Assembly (NCBI GenBank): GCA_025360425.1
Contig: JANYCD010000043.1
Span: forward strand, 1-44,815
Direction of reading: 5' to 3'
DNA from: Sterolibacteriaceae bacterium
Lineage (GTDB): Bacteria; Pseudomonadota; Gammaproteobacteria; Burkholderiales; Rhodocyclaceae
Length of the DNA stretch: 44,815 nucleotides
The notes beneath the pieces were generated by a model that worked only from the letters and a program-made list of their open reading frames with translations, had not been told where the DNA came from and did no database searches. A program made the position numbers and the translations under genes. Below are positions 25,741 through 33,208 of the stretch, piece after piece. How positions within the stretch are numbered: position 1 is the first letter of the stretch; each line of letters starts with the position of its first letter.

Positions 25741-26655
25741 ATGTCACACGGATCTGAAGGTTCCTCCAAGGCCATCCTCTACGCGCTCGGCGCCAACTTC
25801 GGCATCGCTGTTTCCAAGTTCGGCGCGGCGTGGTGGACCAACTCCGGCTCGATGCTGGCCGAAGCGATTCACTCGACGGCCGATTGTGTGAACCAGTTGC
25901 TGCTGTTGCTCGGCATGAAGGAAGCCAAGCGTGCTGCAACAGCCGACCATCCGCTTGGCTATTATCGCGTTACCTATTTCTGGTCGATGATCGTGGCGCT
26001 GCTGCTGTTCTTCATGGGTGGCGCATTTTCGGTCTACGAAGGAATCGAGCGCCTCGGCCATCCGCATGCCATGGAAAACGGTGGTATCGCCATGGCGGTA
26101 CTGGGCATGGCGGTGCTGCTCGAATCTTTTTCGCTATGGGGCGCGCTGCACGAGATTCGCAAGGAATCTGGCGGCAAAAGTTTCCTGCGCTGGTTTCGCG
26201 AAAGTCGCCAGCCCGAACTGATGGTGGTGGCCGGTGAAGACATCGCCGCGCTGGCCGGTCTGGTGCTGGCCTTCATTGCCGTGGCAGCCACGGTGATCAC
26301 CGGCAATCCGTTGTGGGATGCGCTGGGTACGTTATGCATCGGTGTCGTGCTGATGTTGGTAGCGGTATTTGTCATGATCGAGGTCAAGGCATTGATCGTT
26401 GGTGAATCGGCCTCGCCCGAATTGCGTGCCGAGATCGAAACCTTCGTCGCCGCGCAACCCGAGGTGGAACAGGTGCTCAACATCATTACCCTGGCTTGGG
26501 GTGACAAAATGGTAATCGCCGTCAAGGCACGCATGTCCGACATGGAGCGCATCACCGGCCTCGACATGGTTCATGCGATCAACGCTGTTGAAGAGCGCAT
26601 GCAGCAGCGCTGGCCGCAGGCGACCTGGGTGTTCTTCGAGCCGGATATTCGCTAG
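25741..26655 (+). CDS. Cation diffusion facilitator family transporter (ZnT9-like branch)
   Basis: 304 residues, about six membrane helices: AILYALGANFGIAVSKFGAA, TYFWSMIVALLLFFMGGAFS, IAMAVLGMAVLLESFSLWGA and others. Helix 2 has HSTAD (H-x3-D metal pair), but helix 5 has EDIAALAG in place of the usual H/D-x3-D, as in the SLC30A9/ZnT9-like branch. A cytoplasmic domain with LNIITLAWGDKMVIAVKARM follows. It probably moves zinc or another divalent metal, though the altered second site makes metal and mechanism uncertain. It follows udg by ten bases; a long hairpin (CCACCGG at 26656, CCGGTGG at 26690) stands just after its stop. Confidence 0.85.
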   Translation: MSHGSEGSSKAILYALGANFGIAVSKFGAAWWTNSGSMLAEAIHSTADCVNQLLLLLGMKEAKRAATADHPLGYYRVTYFWSMIVALLLFFMGGAFSVYEGIERLGHPHAMENGGIAMAVLGMAVLLESFSLWGALHEIRKESGGKSFLRWFRESRQPELMVVAGEDIAALAGLVLAFIAVAATVITGNPLWDALGTLCIGVVLMLVAVFVMIEVKALIVGESASPELRAEIETFVAAQPEVEQVLNIITLAWGDKMVIAVKARMSDMERITGLDMVHAINAVEERMQQRWPQATWVFFEPDIR

Positions 26656-26718
26656 CCACCGGCTGAAAGCCATGGTGCGGCAGGCTATTCCGGTGGTTTG
26701 ATTGCCAACGCACACCCC

Positions 26719-26867
26719 TTTGTCGGTCTTGAGCGACAAGCGCGTCGCAAATTGACGACGACTGATTCCCCGTAAATCCGCGCCAGAAATGGCGGCCCCC
26801 GCCAACACCGTCGCCATGCTGCGACAGATCGCGTCATTGATCTCCATCAGGTGGCGGGTTTTCTTTT
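26719..26867 (+). ncRNA. Candidate structured RNA or structured terminator region
   Basis: Part of a 380-base gene-free stretch. Visible helices on the plus strand: TTGTCG/CGACAA (26720-26725 with 26734-26739); CGCCA-GAAA-TGGCG (26781-26794), a stem with a GNRA tetraloop; then an outer stem CCCGCC/GGCGGG (26798-26803 with 26853-26858), extended by ACC/GGT, enclosing two hairpins GTCGC/GCGAC (26810-26825) and AGATC/GATCT (26826-26843), followed at once by TTTTCTTTT (26859-26867). The last part is a three-way junction ending like an intrinsic terminator. The TGGCGGG 3' arm could alternatively pair with CGCCA at 26781. It may be a small RNA, an attenuator or riboswitch, or just the terminator of the preceding gene. 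It matches no family I know. Confidence 0.4.
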
Positions 26868-26904
26868 AAGACAACTCCTGTCGAATCAACAACTAAGCGC
26901 TGAT

Positions 26905-27031
26905 GGCATGGCAGATGCCTGATATGGGCAGACTTTCCGTTTGCTGAGCCCAGGCAGTCAAAGTGATTACCCGGCTGCATTCTTGCCTTTGACTGCATGA
27001 ATCCAAGCAATGTTTGTTGGATAGAGAGGAA
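26905..27031 (+). promoter_or_regulatory. Structured leader of the Crp-family gene
   Basis: Three stems precede the start codon: GGCAT/ATGCC (26905-26919); perfect 10-base arms GCAGTCAAAG (26954-26963) and CTTTGACTGC (26987-26996) around a 23-base loop; and ATCCAA-G-CAA paired with TTG-TTGGAT (27001-27022). The last ends three bases before the Shine-Dalgarno GAGAGGA (27025-27031). They could be RNA hairpins controlling translation, or the 10-base arms could be DNA operator half-sites. Confidence 0.45.
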
Positions 27032-27037
27032 AACAAA

Positions 27038-27742
27038 ATGTCGTCATCCCATAGCCCGAGACAGAACCATATTCTTACAGCCCTGCCCGATCCTGAATAC
27101 ATACGTCTGCTACCGCATCTCGAACAGCTCGAGATGCCGCTGGGGTGGACAGTGTATGAGGCCGACCGCCCGATGGGCCACCTGTATTTTCCGACTACCT
27201 GCATTGTTTCGTTGTTCAACAACATGGAAAATGGCGCCTCGTCAGAGTTTGCCATTACCGGCAACGAGGGCATGGTCGGTGTTGCCCTGGTCATGGGTAG
27301 TGAAAGTGTGCCAAGCGAGGCCGTGGTGCAAAGCGCAGGTATTGGCTACCGGCTCAAGGCAAGCATGGTCAGGCAGGAGTTGGCACAGGGCGGCAAGCTG
27401 CAGCTACTCGCACTGCGCTACATGCGAGTGCTGATGACGCAAATGGCACAGCGTGCCGCGTGCAATCGGCACCACCACATGGAACAGCAATTATGCCGCT
27501 GGCTCCTGTTGAGCCTGGATCGTTTGCCGGGTGATGAATTGATGATGACGCATGAACGCATTGCCCACAATCTGGGAGTCCGTCGCGAAGGAGTCACCGA
27601 AATCGCTGGCAAATTGCAGGCGGAAGGATTGATTCGATACCACCGCGGCCACATCAACATCCTGGATCGCGCGCAGCTCGAGGACCGTGCCTGCGAGTGC
27701 TATGCAATAGAAAAGAAAGAACTCGATCGGCTGCGCGCCTAG
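27038..27742 (+). CDS. Crp/Fnr family transcriptional regulator
   Basis: 234 residues. An N-terminal cupin-like effector domain (about 15-140: EYIRLLPHLEQLEMPLGWTVYE, GHLYFPTTCIVSLFNN, GNEGMVGVALVMGSES) and a C-terminal winged helix with MTHERIAHNLGVRREGVTEIAGKLQAEGLI (recognition helix about 184-200) form the HTH_Crp_2 type. It lacks the Fnr cysteine cluster and the canonical cAMP-binding residues, so the effector is unknown. The ATG at 27038 has GAGAGGA seven bases ahead. A 7-bp hairpin CTGGAAG/CTTCCAG (27747-27775) follows the gene. Confidence 0.9.
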   Translation: MSSSHSPRQNHILTALPDPEYIRLLPHLEQLEMPLGWTVYEADRPMGHLYFPTTCIVSLFNNMENGASSEFAITGNEGMVGVALVMGSESVPSEAVVQSAGIGYRLKASMVRQELAQGGKLQLLALRYMRVLMTQMAQRAACNRHHHMEQQLCRWLLLSLDRLPGDELMMTHERIAHNLGVRREGVTEIAGKLQAEGLIRYHRGHINILDRAQLEDRACECYAIEKKELDRLRA

Positions 27743-27873
27743 ACGCCTGGAAGCATATTGCGCAAAAACTTCCAGCATGAATGCCACGATGTGCTATCCA
27801 TAAAGCAGGGGATGGATCAAAATGTCATCGATCGGCGGCCACCCCGGCTTGACCGGACAACGAGGAGAGCATC

Positions 27874-28083
27874 ATGAGCAACCACGTCTACAAAAATCTG
27901 GAACTGACCGGCACCTCGACCAAGAGCATCGATGATGCGGTTCGCGGCGCGATTGCCAAGGCATCGAAGACCCTGCGCAATATCCACTGGTTCGAAGTGA
28001 CCGAAACGCGAGGACACGTCGCAGATGGCAAGGTAGCCCACTGGCAGGTCACCATCAAGGTCGGGTTTACCCTCGAAGACTAG
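27874..28083 (+). CDS. Dodecin (flavin-sequestering protein)
   Basis: 69 residues with dodecin signatures: [19 protein letters not shown], then [20 protein letters not shown] (W38-type residue stacking on flavin) and [16 protein letters not shown]. Dodecins form hollow 12-mers that store riboflavin or FMN, some binding CoA. Strong GAGGAGA site upstream. Own small transcription unit with a hairpin terminator. Confidence 0.93.
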   Translation: MSNHVYKNLELTGTSTKSIDDAVRGAIAKASKTLRNIHWFEVTETRGHVADGKVAHWQVTIKVGFTLED

Positions 28084-28088
28084 GACTG

Positions 28089-28106
28089 AAGAGGCTTTGC
28101 CTCTTT
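28089..28106 (+). terminator. Intrinsic terminator after dodecin
   Basis: AAGAGGC (28089-28095), loop TTT, GCCTCTT (28099-28105), then T. Seven-base perfect stem directly after the dodecin stop; U-tract is short. It also faces the end of the minus-strand DUF3237 gene. Confidence 0.6.
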
Positions 28107-28126
28107 AATCCGTCCCGCGTTCGATG

Positions 28127-28675
28127 TCAGCGTACGATGAAAACGTCGTACTGCACGTAACCGTCATCGCCGAGCTTGACCTCGACCATTTTGTTGACCG
28201 CCTGAACTCCGTTCAGCCATGCATATTTGGGCGAGGAAGTTTCAAAGGTTGGCGCGGCGACAAAACCCGGCATGTCATCGGCCTTTAAAAGCACGCCGCC
28301 CATCAGTTTTTGCGCGAGCTCGGGCGCCAGTTGCATGACGCCGTTGTAGCTCATGTAGATCAACGCGCCGTCATCGGTCTTGAGCGTCGCGCGCACATCG
28401 AGCCGCATCGCGCCGGAAGGCAGGACGCGCATCCAGTCGCCACCGGGTGGAATGAAGGTGGCGTTGATCTTCGGCCCCCTGGCCCAGCCGCCCGGCGAGC
28501 GGACGTTGAAGATCATCAGCGAGTCGTCGATCTTGTAGGGCTGCGCCAGTTCGCCGCGATAGGTCATCAGGTATTCGGTAGTGACCTTGGTGGTTTGAGC
28601 GTGGGCCGAGGGCAACAATGCGGCGAGCAACAAGCCAGCGGCAGCGATAAATTTGCGGAAAGTAGCAATGGACAT
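28127..28675 (-). CDS. Exported DUF3237 family protein
   Basis: 182 residues with a Sec signal peptide (FRKFIAAAGLLLAALLPSAHA, cleavage near residue 26). The mature part is one DUF3237 beta-barrel-like domain: EYLMTYRGELAQPYKI, GPKINATFIPPGGDWMRVLPSG, MRLDVRATLKTDDGALIYMSYNG, FETSSPKYAWLNGVQAV. Family function is unknown; members often occur with aromatic or steroid catabolic genes. Good GAGGAA site upstream. Next to a SnoaL-like gene on the same strand. Confidence 0.85.
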   Translation of the reverse strand: MSIATFRKFIAAAGLLLAALLPSAHAQTTKVTTEYLMTYRGELAQPYKIDDSLMIFNVRSPGGWARGPKINATFIPPGGDWMRVLPSGAMRLDVRATLKTDDGALIYMSYNGVMQLAPELAQKLMGGVLLKADDMPGFVAAPTFETSSPKYAWLNGVQAVNKMVEVKLGDDGYVQYDVFIVR

Positions 28676-28733
28676 GCGCGTTCCTCTGTAGTTAAGTGTG
28701 TAGATGACTGGTTTTATCCGGGTTGATGAACAC

Positions 28734-29162
28734 TCAGAATTTCAATTCCACCGGCGCATTCAAGCCCAATTGGCGCAGCAGTGACGCCGTATCCCACAGG
28801 CTGCGTTCGAGGATGATCTTGCCATCGCGAAACTTGTGGATGGTGATGCCACGTACTGTCGTCGTCTTGCCCTTGGATGGCAGGCCGAGGAAATCCGATG
28901 TGTGCTGAATCTCCCATGTCCACTCCACGCAACCGCCGTTCTCGTCACCGTGGTAGCGGGTCGCGTTGAAGTAGTGCTTCGATGCGTTAGGATCCTTGTT
29001 CTCGAAGGTGGTGAACAATCGACGCAGTTCCTTCTTGTCGTTGTCGATGCGGACGCCGAGGTTCATATCCTCGTATTCAAAGTCCTCCGGATAGTTCGCC
29101 ATCAGTACTTCGAGATTGTTGTTGAATTGCTGCAGCCAGTTCTGTTCCCATTGCAGGTTCAT
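28734..29162 (-). CDS. SnoaL/NTF2-like protein
   Basis: 142 residues; ATG at 29162 with AAGGAG upstream. NLEVLMANYPEDFEYEDMNLG, VEWTWEIQHTSDFLGLPSKG and VRGITIHKFRDGKIILERSLWD are the helix-strand pattern of SnoaL-like cyclase/isomerase proteins. D/H catalytic identity cannot be confirmed. Probably in one unit with the DUF3237 gene 58 bases downstream. It is not closely similar to the NTF2-like protein at 8.1 kb. Confidence 0.8.
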   Translation of the reverse strand: MNLQWEQNWLQQFNNNLEVLMANYPEDFEYEDMNLGVRIDNDKKELRRLFTTFENKDPNASKHYFNATRYHGDENGGCVEWTWEIQHTSDFLGLPSKGKTTTVRGITIHKFRDGKIILERSLWDTASLLRQLGLNAPVELKF

Positions 29163-29202
29163 ATGTGTCTCCTTGATTTTTAAGTCTGTTTAGATGAAGT
29201 GG

Positions 29203-29611
29203 TTAGTGGTTATCGAAATCGTTGTATGGAGTGTTCAGTACCACGGCCACATATATTTCCAGTAATGCGTGACGCACGGGATCATTTTCCTCAACAAAAC
29301 TCAAGTTCATTTTGCGGATGCGTTCCATTGGCCTCACGCGCCAGTCGGAATGTTAGTGCTGCCATTCGATGCGTAGCCCCAGAGAGTCCATCGCTTATCG
29401 ACTCCCGTGTGATACAGGCATCAGAATGCCCGTCTCTTACATGGGTGTGTACCAAGAGCTTTGCGTTCGTCCGAGTCGCGACCAATTCCTTCGCGATGCC
29501 TACTGATACTGGAGAAGCGCCATTCATAATGGGCTTTGAATCCCAGAATGATGGCACCATAGCAAGCTTTTCGTCAGTGGGCAACGACGATGGCACTTGA
29601 GTTTCGTACAA
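29203..29611 (-). other. Gene-free stretch, possible decayed gene on the minus strand
   Basis: About 500 bases without a clear gene, with lower GC than the surroundings. On the minus strand an open frame from 29611 (TTG) to 29291 reads protein-like (LVATRTNAKLLVHTHVRDG, then ATHRMAALTFRLARE). A second frame overlaps its end (29310 to 29203: VRHALLEIYVAVVLNTPYND). Together they could be one gene broken by a frameshift near 29300. There is no Shine-Dalgarno and I recognise no family. The 30 bases before lemA hold its GAGGAGG site. Confidence 0.3.
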
Positions 29612-29658
29612 TCAGCCCGCATATTGAGTGATCACGTTTATTTGAGGAGGAGTCAGCC

Positions 29659-30255
29659 ATGCGTTTTCGTCTTGTCGCCCTAGTTGTGCTTGCTTCCGCG
29701 CTGCTTTCGGGCTGCGGCTACAACCAGACCCAAATCAATGACGAGGCGGTGAATGCCGCATGGTCCGAAGTGCTCAACCAGTACAAGCGCCGTGCCGATC
29801 TGGTGCCGAACCTGGTGGCTACCGTGCAGGGTTATGCCTCGCATGAAAAGGAAGTACTGACCAGGGTGACCGAGGCGCGTGCCAGTGTGGGCGGCATTAA
29901 CGCTACGCCGGAGTTGGTGAACGATCCGGAAGCCTTCGCCAAGTTCCAGAAGGCGCAGAGCGAACTGAGTGGGGCGTTGTCGCGCTTGCTGGTGGTGACG
30001 GAGAATTATCCGCAGCTCAAGGCCGACGCCAATTTTCGCGATCTGCAAGCCCAGGTGGAAGGCACCGAGAACCGCATTACCGTGGCGCGTGGCCGCTATA
30101 TCCAGGCCGTGCAGAGCTACAACATCGGCGTGCGTACCTTCCCCAACAACCTGACGGCGATGGTGATGGGATGGAAGCCAAAGGCGAACTTCACGGTCGA
30201 GGATGAGAAGGCAGTTTCAACGCCGCCGGTAATCAAGTTCGACGGTAACAAATGA
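29659..30255 (+). CDS. lemA: LemA family lipoprotein
   Basis: 198 residues. A short lipoprotein signal (MRFRLVALVVLASALLSGC) has its lipobox cysteine at residue 19. The rest is the LemA helical bundle: AAWSEVLNQYKRRADLVPNL, VLTRVTEARASVG, QLKADANFRDLQAQVEGTEN, RITVARGRYIQAVQSYN. The family's role is unclear; it is regularly encoded with TPM-domain proteins, as here. GAGGAGG ribosome site. Its stop overlaps the next start (ATGA). Confidence 0.92.
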   Translation: MRFRLVALVVLASALLSGCGYNQTQINDEAVNAAWSEVLNQYKRRADLVPNLVATVQGYASHEKEVLTRVTEARASVGGINATPELVNDPEAFAKFQKAQSELSGALSRLLVVTENYPQLKADANFRDLQAQVEGTENRITVARGRYIQAVQSYNIGVRTFPNNLTAMVMGWKPKANFTVEDEKAVSTPPVIKFDGNK

Positions 30256-31193
30256 CTGTAGGAGGCCCGCCCTTCGGCGGAGATACCTTTAGGTCCGAAG
30301 AGGTCCGGACGGGTGCGGGCCGATTAATCGCGGCGAGGGCGCCGCTCCTACAGTATTTGTTCGCGGCGCTATGCCTGTGCCTGGCTGTCGCGCCGGCGCT
30401 CGCGGATGACTTTGTCGCCATTCCGCCGCTGCAAGGTCGCGTCACCGATCTGACCAACACACTGTTCAAGGATGAAGCCACTGCGCTGGAGGCTTCGCTG
30501 ACCGAGCTGCAGCGCACCAAGGGCAGTCAGGTGGTGATCCTGATGCTGCCGACGACACAGCCGGAGAGCATCGAGCAGTTCGGCATCCGCCTTGCCGGGG
30601 TATGGAAGATTGGCCGCAGGGGTGTGTCTGATGGCGTGATCATCGTGGTGGCAAAGGACGATCACCGCATGCGCATCGAAGTGGGCTATGGCCTTGAAGG
30701 CGCGATTCCGGATGCAATTGCCAAGCGCATCGTCAGCGACATCATGGCGCCCAAATTCAAACGCAACGATTTCAACGGCGGGCTGCAGGATGCGGTGGCG
30801 GCTATTTCCGCCGTGATCGACAAGGAGCCGCTGCCGGTGCCTGAGGCTGCATCGGAGCGCACGACGGGCGATTTCTCGCATGGTTCGGGCGATTGGATGT
30901 TCTGGGGTATCGCGCTGATAGTGCTGGCGGGCATCGCCCATCGCGCATTGGGTATGGCGGGTTCGGGGTTGGCCGCTGTGCTGGGTGCTGTCCTCGGCTG
31001 GTTCATTTTCGGCTCGGTGATGATGGTGATTCTCGGGGCGATCGTTGCCTTCTTCGGTTCGTTCATGCGCGGGGGTGGCTATTCCGGCGGTGGAGGTTTT
31101 GGCGGAGGTGGATTTGGCGGAGGCGGAGGCGGCGGGGGGTTCTCCGGAGGTGGAGGCGGTTTTGGTGGCGGCGGCGCTTCGGGGAGCTGGTGA
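30252..31193 (+). CDS. TPM-domain membrane protein (YgcG family) with repeat-derived N-terminus
   Basis: 313 residues. Residues 2-34 are encoded by palindromic repeat copy B, giving an unusual leader (MTVGGPPFGGDTFRSEE) before the hydrophobic signal core LFAALCLCLAVAPALA, with probable cleavage after A51. The TPM domain (about 62-185) has GRVTDLTNTLF, LPTTQPESIEQFGIRLAGVW and VGYGLEGAIPD. Two membrane helices and a Gly-rich tail ending GGGGASGSW follow, as usual. Start chosen because ATGA overlaps the lemA stop and no other start lies before the signal core except a TTG at residue 36. Confidence 0.88.
   Translation: MTVGGPPFGGDTFRSEEVRTGAGRLIAARAPLLQYLFAALCLCLAVAPALADDFVAIPPLQGRVTDLTNTLFKDEATALEASLTELQRTKGSQVVILMLPTTQPESIEQFGIRLAGVWKIGRRGVSDGVIIVVAKDDHRMRIEVGYGLEGAIPDAIAKRIVSDIMAPKFKRNDFNGGLQDAVAAISAVIDKEPLPVPEAASERTTGDFSHGSGDWMFWGIALIVLAGIAHRALGMAGSGLAAVLGAVLGWFIFGSVMMVILGAIVAFFGSFMRGGGYSGGGGFGGGGFGGGGGGGGFSGGGGGFGGGGASGSW
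30256..30353. repeat. Palindromic repeat copy B, inside the TPM gene
   Basis: Perfect 9-base outer arms CTGTAGGAG (30256-30264) and CTCCTACAG (30345-30353), 98 bases overall, with internal stems such as CCGCC/GGCGG. Shares GTAGGAGGCCCGCCC, ATCGCGGCGAG and GGCGCCGCTCCTAC with copy C. It begins one base after the start codon of the TPM gene and ends at codon 34. Confidence 0.85.
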
Positions 31194-31194
31194 G

Positions 31195-31692
31195 ATGAAT
31201 CACGCGAGATTGTTGAAGCATTTGTTGCTGCCAACATGGTGGTACCGACGTTTGTTTGATGGCGGCACGCGCTGGGCCATCGAGGTCGCGATCAAGGAAT
31301 CGGAAAATCATCATCGCGGTGAGTTGCGTTTTGTCGCCGAGGGGCCACTGCCCTGGCGCATCCTGTTCGCTGGTGCTACAGCGCGTCAGCGTGCAGAGGA
31401 CTTGTTTGCGCAGTTGCGCGTTTGGGATACCGCCGATAACAGTGGCATCCTGATCTATGTGCAACTGGCTGACCGGCATGTAGAGATTGTGGCCGACCGC
31501 TGCATCACGGCCAAGGTGTCGCAAACGGAGTGGGATGTGCTGTGCCGCCGCATGGAAGCGGCTTTCCGCGATGAGCAATGGCGGGAGGGTGCATTGGCGG
31601 CAGTGGCAGGCGCCAATGAGTTATTGGCATTGCACTTCCCGGCGAGCGAACACAACCCGAATGAATTGACGGATCGGCCATTGATAATCTAA
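31195..31692 (+). CDS. Second TPM-domain protein
   Basis: 165 residues, one base after the stop of the previous gene, with GGGGAG as ribosome site. No signal peptide. A TPM domain is visible across about 20-150: AIEVAIKESENHHRGELRFV, AEDLFAQLRVWDTADNSGIL, IYVQLADRHVEIVADRCI, WDVLCRRMEAAFRDEQWREG. The lemA-TPM-TPM order is a recurrent operon. Probably cytoplasmic or membrane-associated through the WWYRRLF region. Function unknown. Confidence 0.87.
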   Translation: MNHARLLKHLLLPTWWYRRLFDGGTRWAIEVAIKESENHHRGELRFVAEGPLPWRILFAGATARQRAEDLFAQLRVWDTADNSGILIYVQLADRHVEIVADRCITAKVSQTEWDVLCRRMEAAFRDEQWREGALAAVAGANELLALHFPASEHNPNELTDRPLII

Positions 31693-31721
31693 CGATGACT
31701 GTGCCAATGCTGTAGCGCTAT

Positions 31722-33059
31722 TTAATGCACCACGTCATCGAGCAGTGAAAGTTCGTCGTTTTTGCGCTGGTTGGCTTGGTGCAGCCGCTTGACGGCGTAC
31801 ATGGCGCCCGCGACAAACAGGCCGAACATGAAGATGACCCAGTTGATCGGCAGGTTCGCGCCGATCAGCAGGGAGTACACACCGGTCATGATCAGGATCG
31901 ACAGGTTCTCATTGAAGTTCTGCACGGCGATGGAATGTCCGGCACCCATCAGTACGTGGCCGCGATGTTGCAGCAGTGCATTCATGGGGACGACAAAGAA
32001 ACCCGCAAGCGTGCCGATGATCAGCAGCAGAAATAGCGAAACACCCATGCGCAGTCCAAGGTTCACGAAGATGGGTGAACCGAATAGTGTCAATGAGTGC
32101 TCGAAGAGCTGGATTTCCGGCAGCTTGGGCACGAAGATCATCGTAATCACGACCAGGCCCATGGCGATGCCGACGGGAAGTACCTTCACTGTATTGCGCA
32201 AGGTGATCAGGCGTGCGGCAAGTACCGCACCTACCGCGACACCTACCGCAAACATGCCCAGCAGCCAGGTGGCGACTGTCAGGTCGACACCCAGTGCCTG
32301 CTGAGCCCAGTCGATAACAATGAATTGCAGCGTTGCCCCCGCGCCCCAGAACAACGTGGTGACGCCGAGCGTGACCTGGCCGAGCTTGTCGCGCCAAAGC
32401 AGCACCAGACAGTGCCAGAACTCGTGCACCAGATACGTTGGACTTTTGCGCAGCGGTTTGTGGTCGACGCCGGTATCGGGAATGTAGAGATTGAAAATCG
32501 CCGCCGCCAGATAAATCAGGGCCACCACCGTCAGGTTCATCTTGGCAATGGTATTGATGCCGGTGTCGATCAACGGAAAGTCGAACGAGAGCAGCGTGCT
32601 CGCGATCTCCGGGTTGATGATGGCGCCGCCCAGCGCAAAGCCGAGGATGATGGCGACAACGGTGAGACCTTCGACCCAGGCGTTGGCGACCACCAGCAAC
32701 CGGTGCGGCAGAAGCTCGGTGAGGATGCCGTACTTGGCGGGTGAATAAGCGGCGGCGCCAAGGCCGACCACGGCATACGCGGCCAGCGGATGCACATCGA
32801 AGAACAACAAGCCACAACCGACGACCTTGATGCTGTTGCTGATGAGCATGACGCGCCATTTGGGCATCGAGTCGGCGAACGCGCCGACGAAAGCGGCCAG
32901 CACCACGAATGAAATCGTGAAGAAAGTTTTAAGCAACGGCTCATAGCCCGCCGGCGCATGCATATCGCGCAGGATGGCGATGGCGGTGATCAGCAGGGCA
33001 TTGTCGGCGAGCGCGGAAAAAAACTGCGCCGCCATGATGAGGAAGAAGCCGAGATTCAT
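31722..33059 (-). CDS. lplT: Lysophospholipid transporter LplT (MFS)
   Basis: 445 residues, about 12 membrane helices. FFLIMAAQFFSALADNALLI at the N-terminus, AFADSMPKWRVMLISN, AAYSPAKYGILTELLP and LVVANAWVEGLTVVAIILG are the LplT family blocks. It flips lysophospholipids across the inner membrane for reacylation. E. coli lplT is paired with aas; here no acyltransferase is adjacent, and the neighbour is alr (divergent). A TATAAA at 33088-33083 on the minus strand may be its -10. Confidence 0.9.
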   Translation of the reverse strand: MNLGFFLIMAAQFFSALADNALLITAIAILRDMHAPAGYEPLLKTFFTISFVVLAAFVGAFADSMPKWRVMLISNSIKVVGCGLLFFDVHPLAAYAVVGLGAAAYSPAKYGILTELLPHRLLVVANAWVEGLTVVAIILGFALGGAIINPEIASTLLSFDFPLIDTGINTIAKMNLTVVALIYLAAAIFNLYIPDTGVDHKPLRKSPTYLVHEFWHCLVLLWRDKLGQVTLGVTTLFWGAGATLQFIVIDWAQQALGVDLTVATWLLGMFAVGVAVGAVLAARLITLRNTVKVLPVGIAMGLVVITMIFVPKLPEIQLFEHSLTLFGSPIFVNLGLRMGVSLFLLLIIGTLAGFFVVPMNALLQHRGHVLMGAGHSIAVQNFNENLSILIMTGVYSLLIGANLPINWVIFMFGLFVAGAMYAVKRLHQANQRKNDELSLLDDVVH

Positions 33060-33208
33060 GGAGTGGGCATTTGAGCGGCGTGTTTATAGCATGAAAGCGA
33101 TGACATTCTGCCGGTTGACAGGAATCACCGTTGGATTGCCGGAATGCTTAAAGCGTTCCGCACGGCACAATGTGAGAAACTTGCTGCTTCAATCCTACTG
33201 TCCAGCGC

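Noticed and set aside
26332-26847. 171-codon minus-strand frame across the cation-efflux gene end and the intergenic region
   Set aside because: Mostly antisense to the transporter and extends through the hairpin-rich RNA candidate; no ribosome site or family.
26656-27037. Housekeeping RNA (6S, tmRNA, RNase P RNA or SRP RNA) in the structured gap
   Set aside because: None of the conserved core sequences of these RNAs is visible, so the region is reported only as an unclassified structured RNA candidate.
33115-33120. Perfect TTGACA upstream of alr
   Set aside because: No acceptable -10 at 16-19 bases downstream, so a promoter is not supported.
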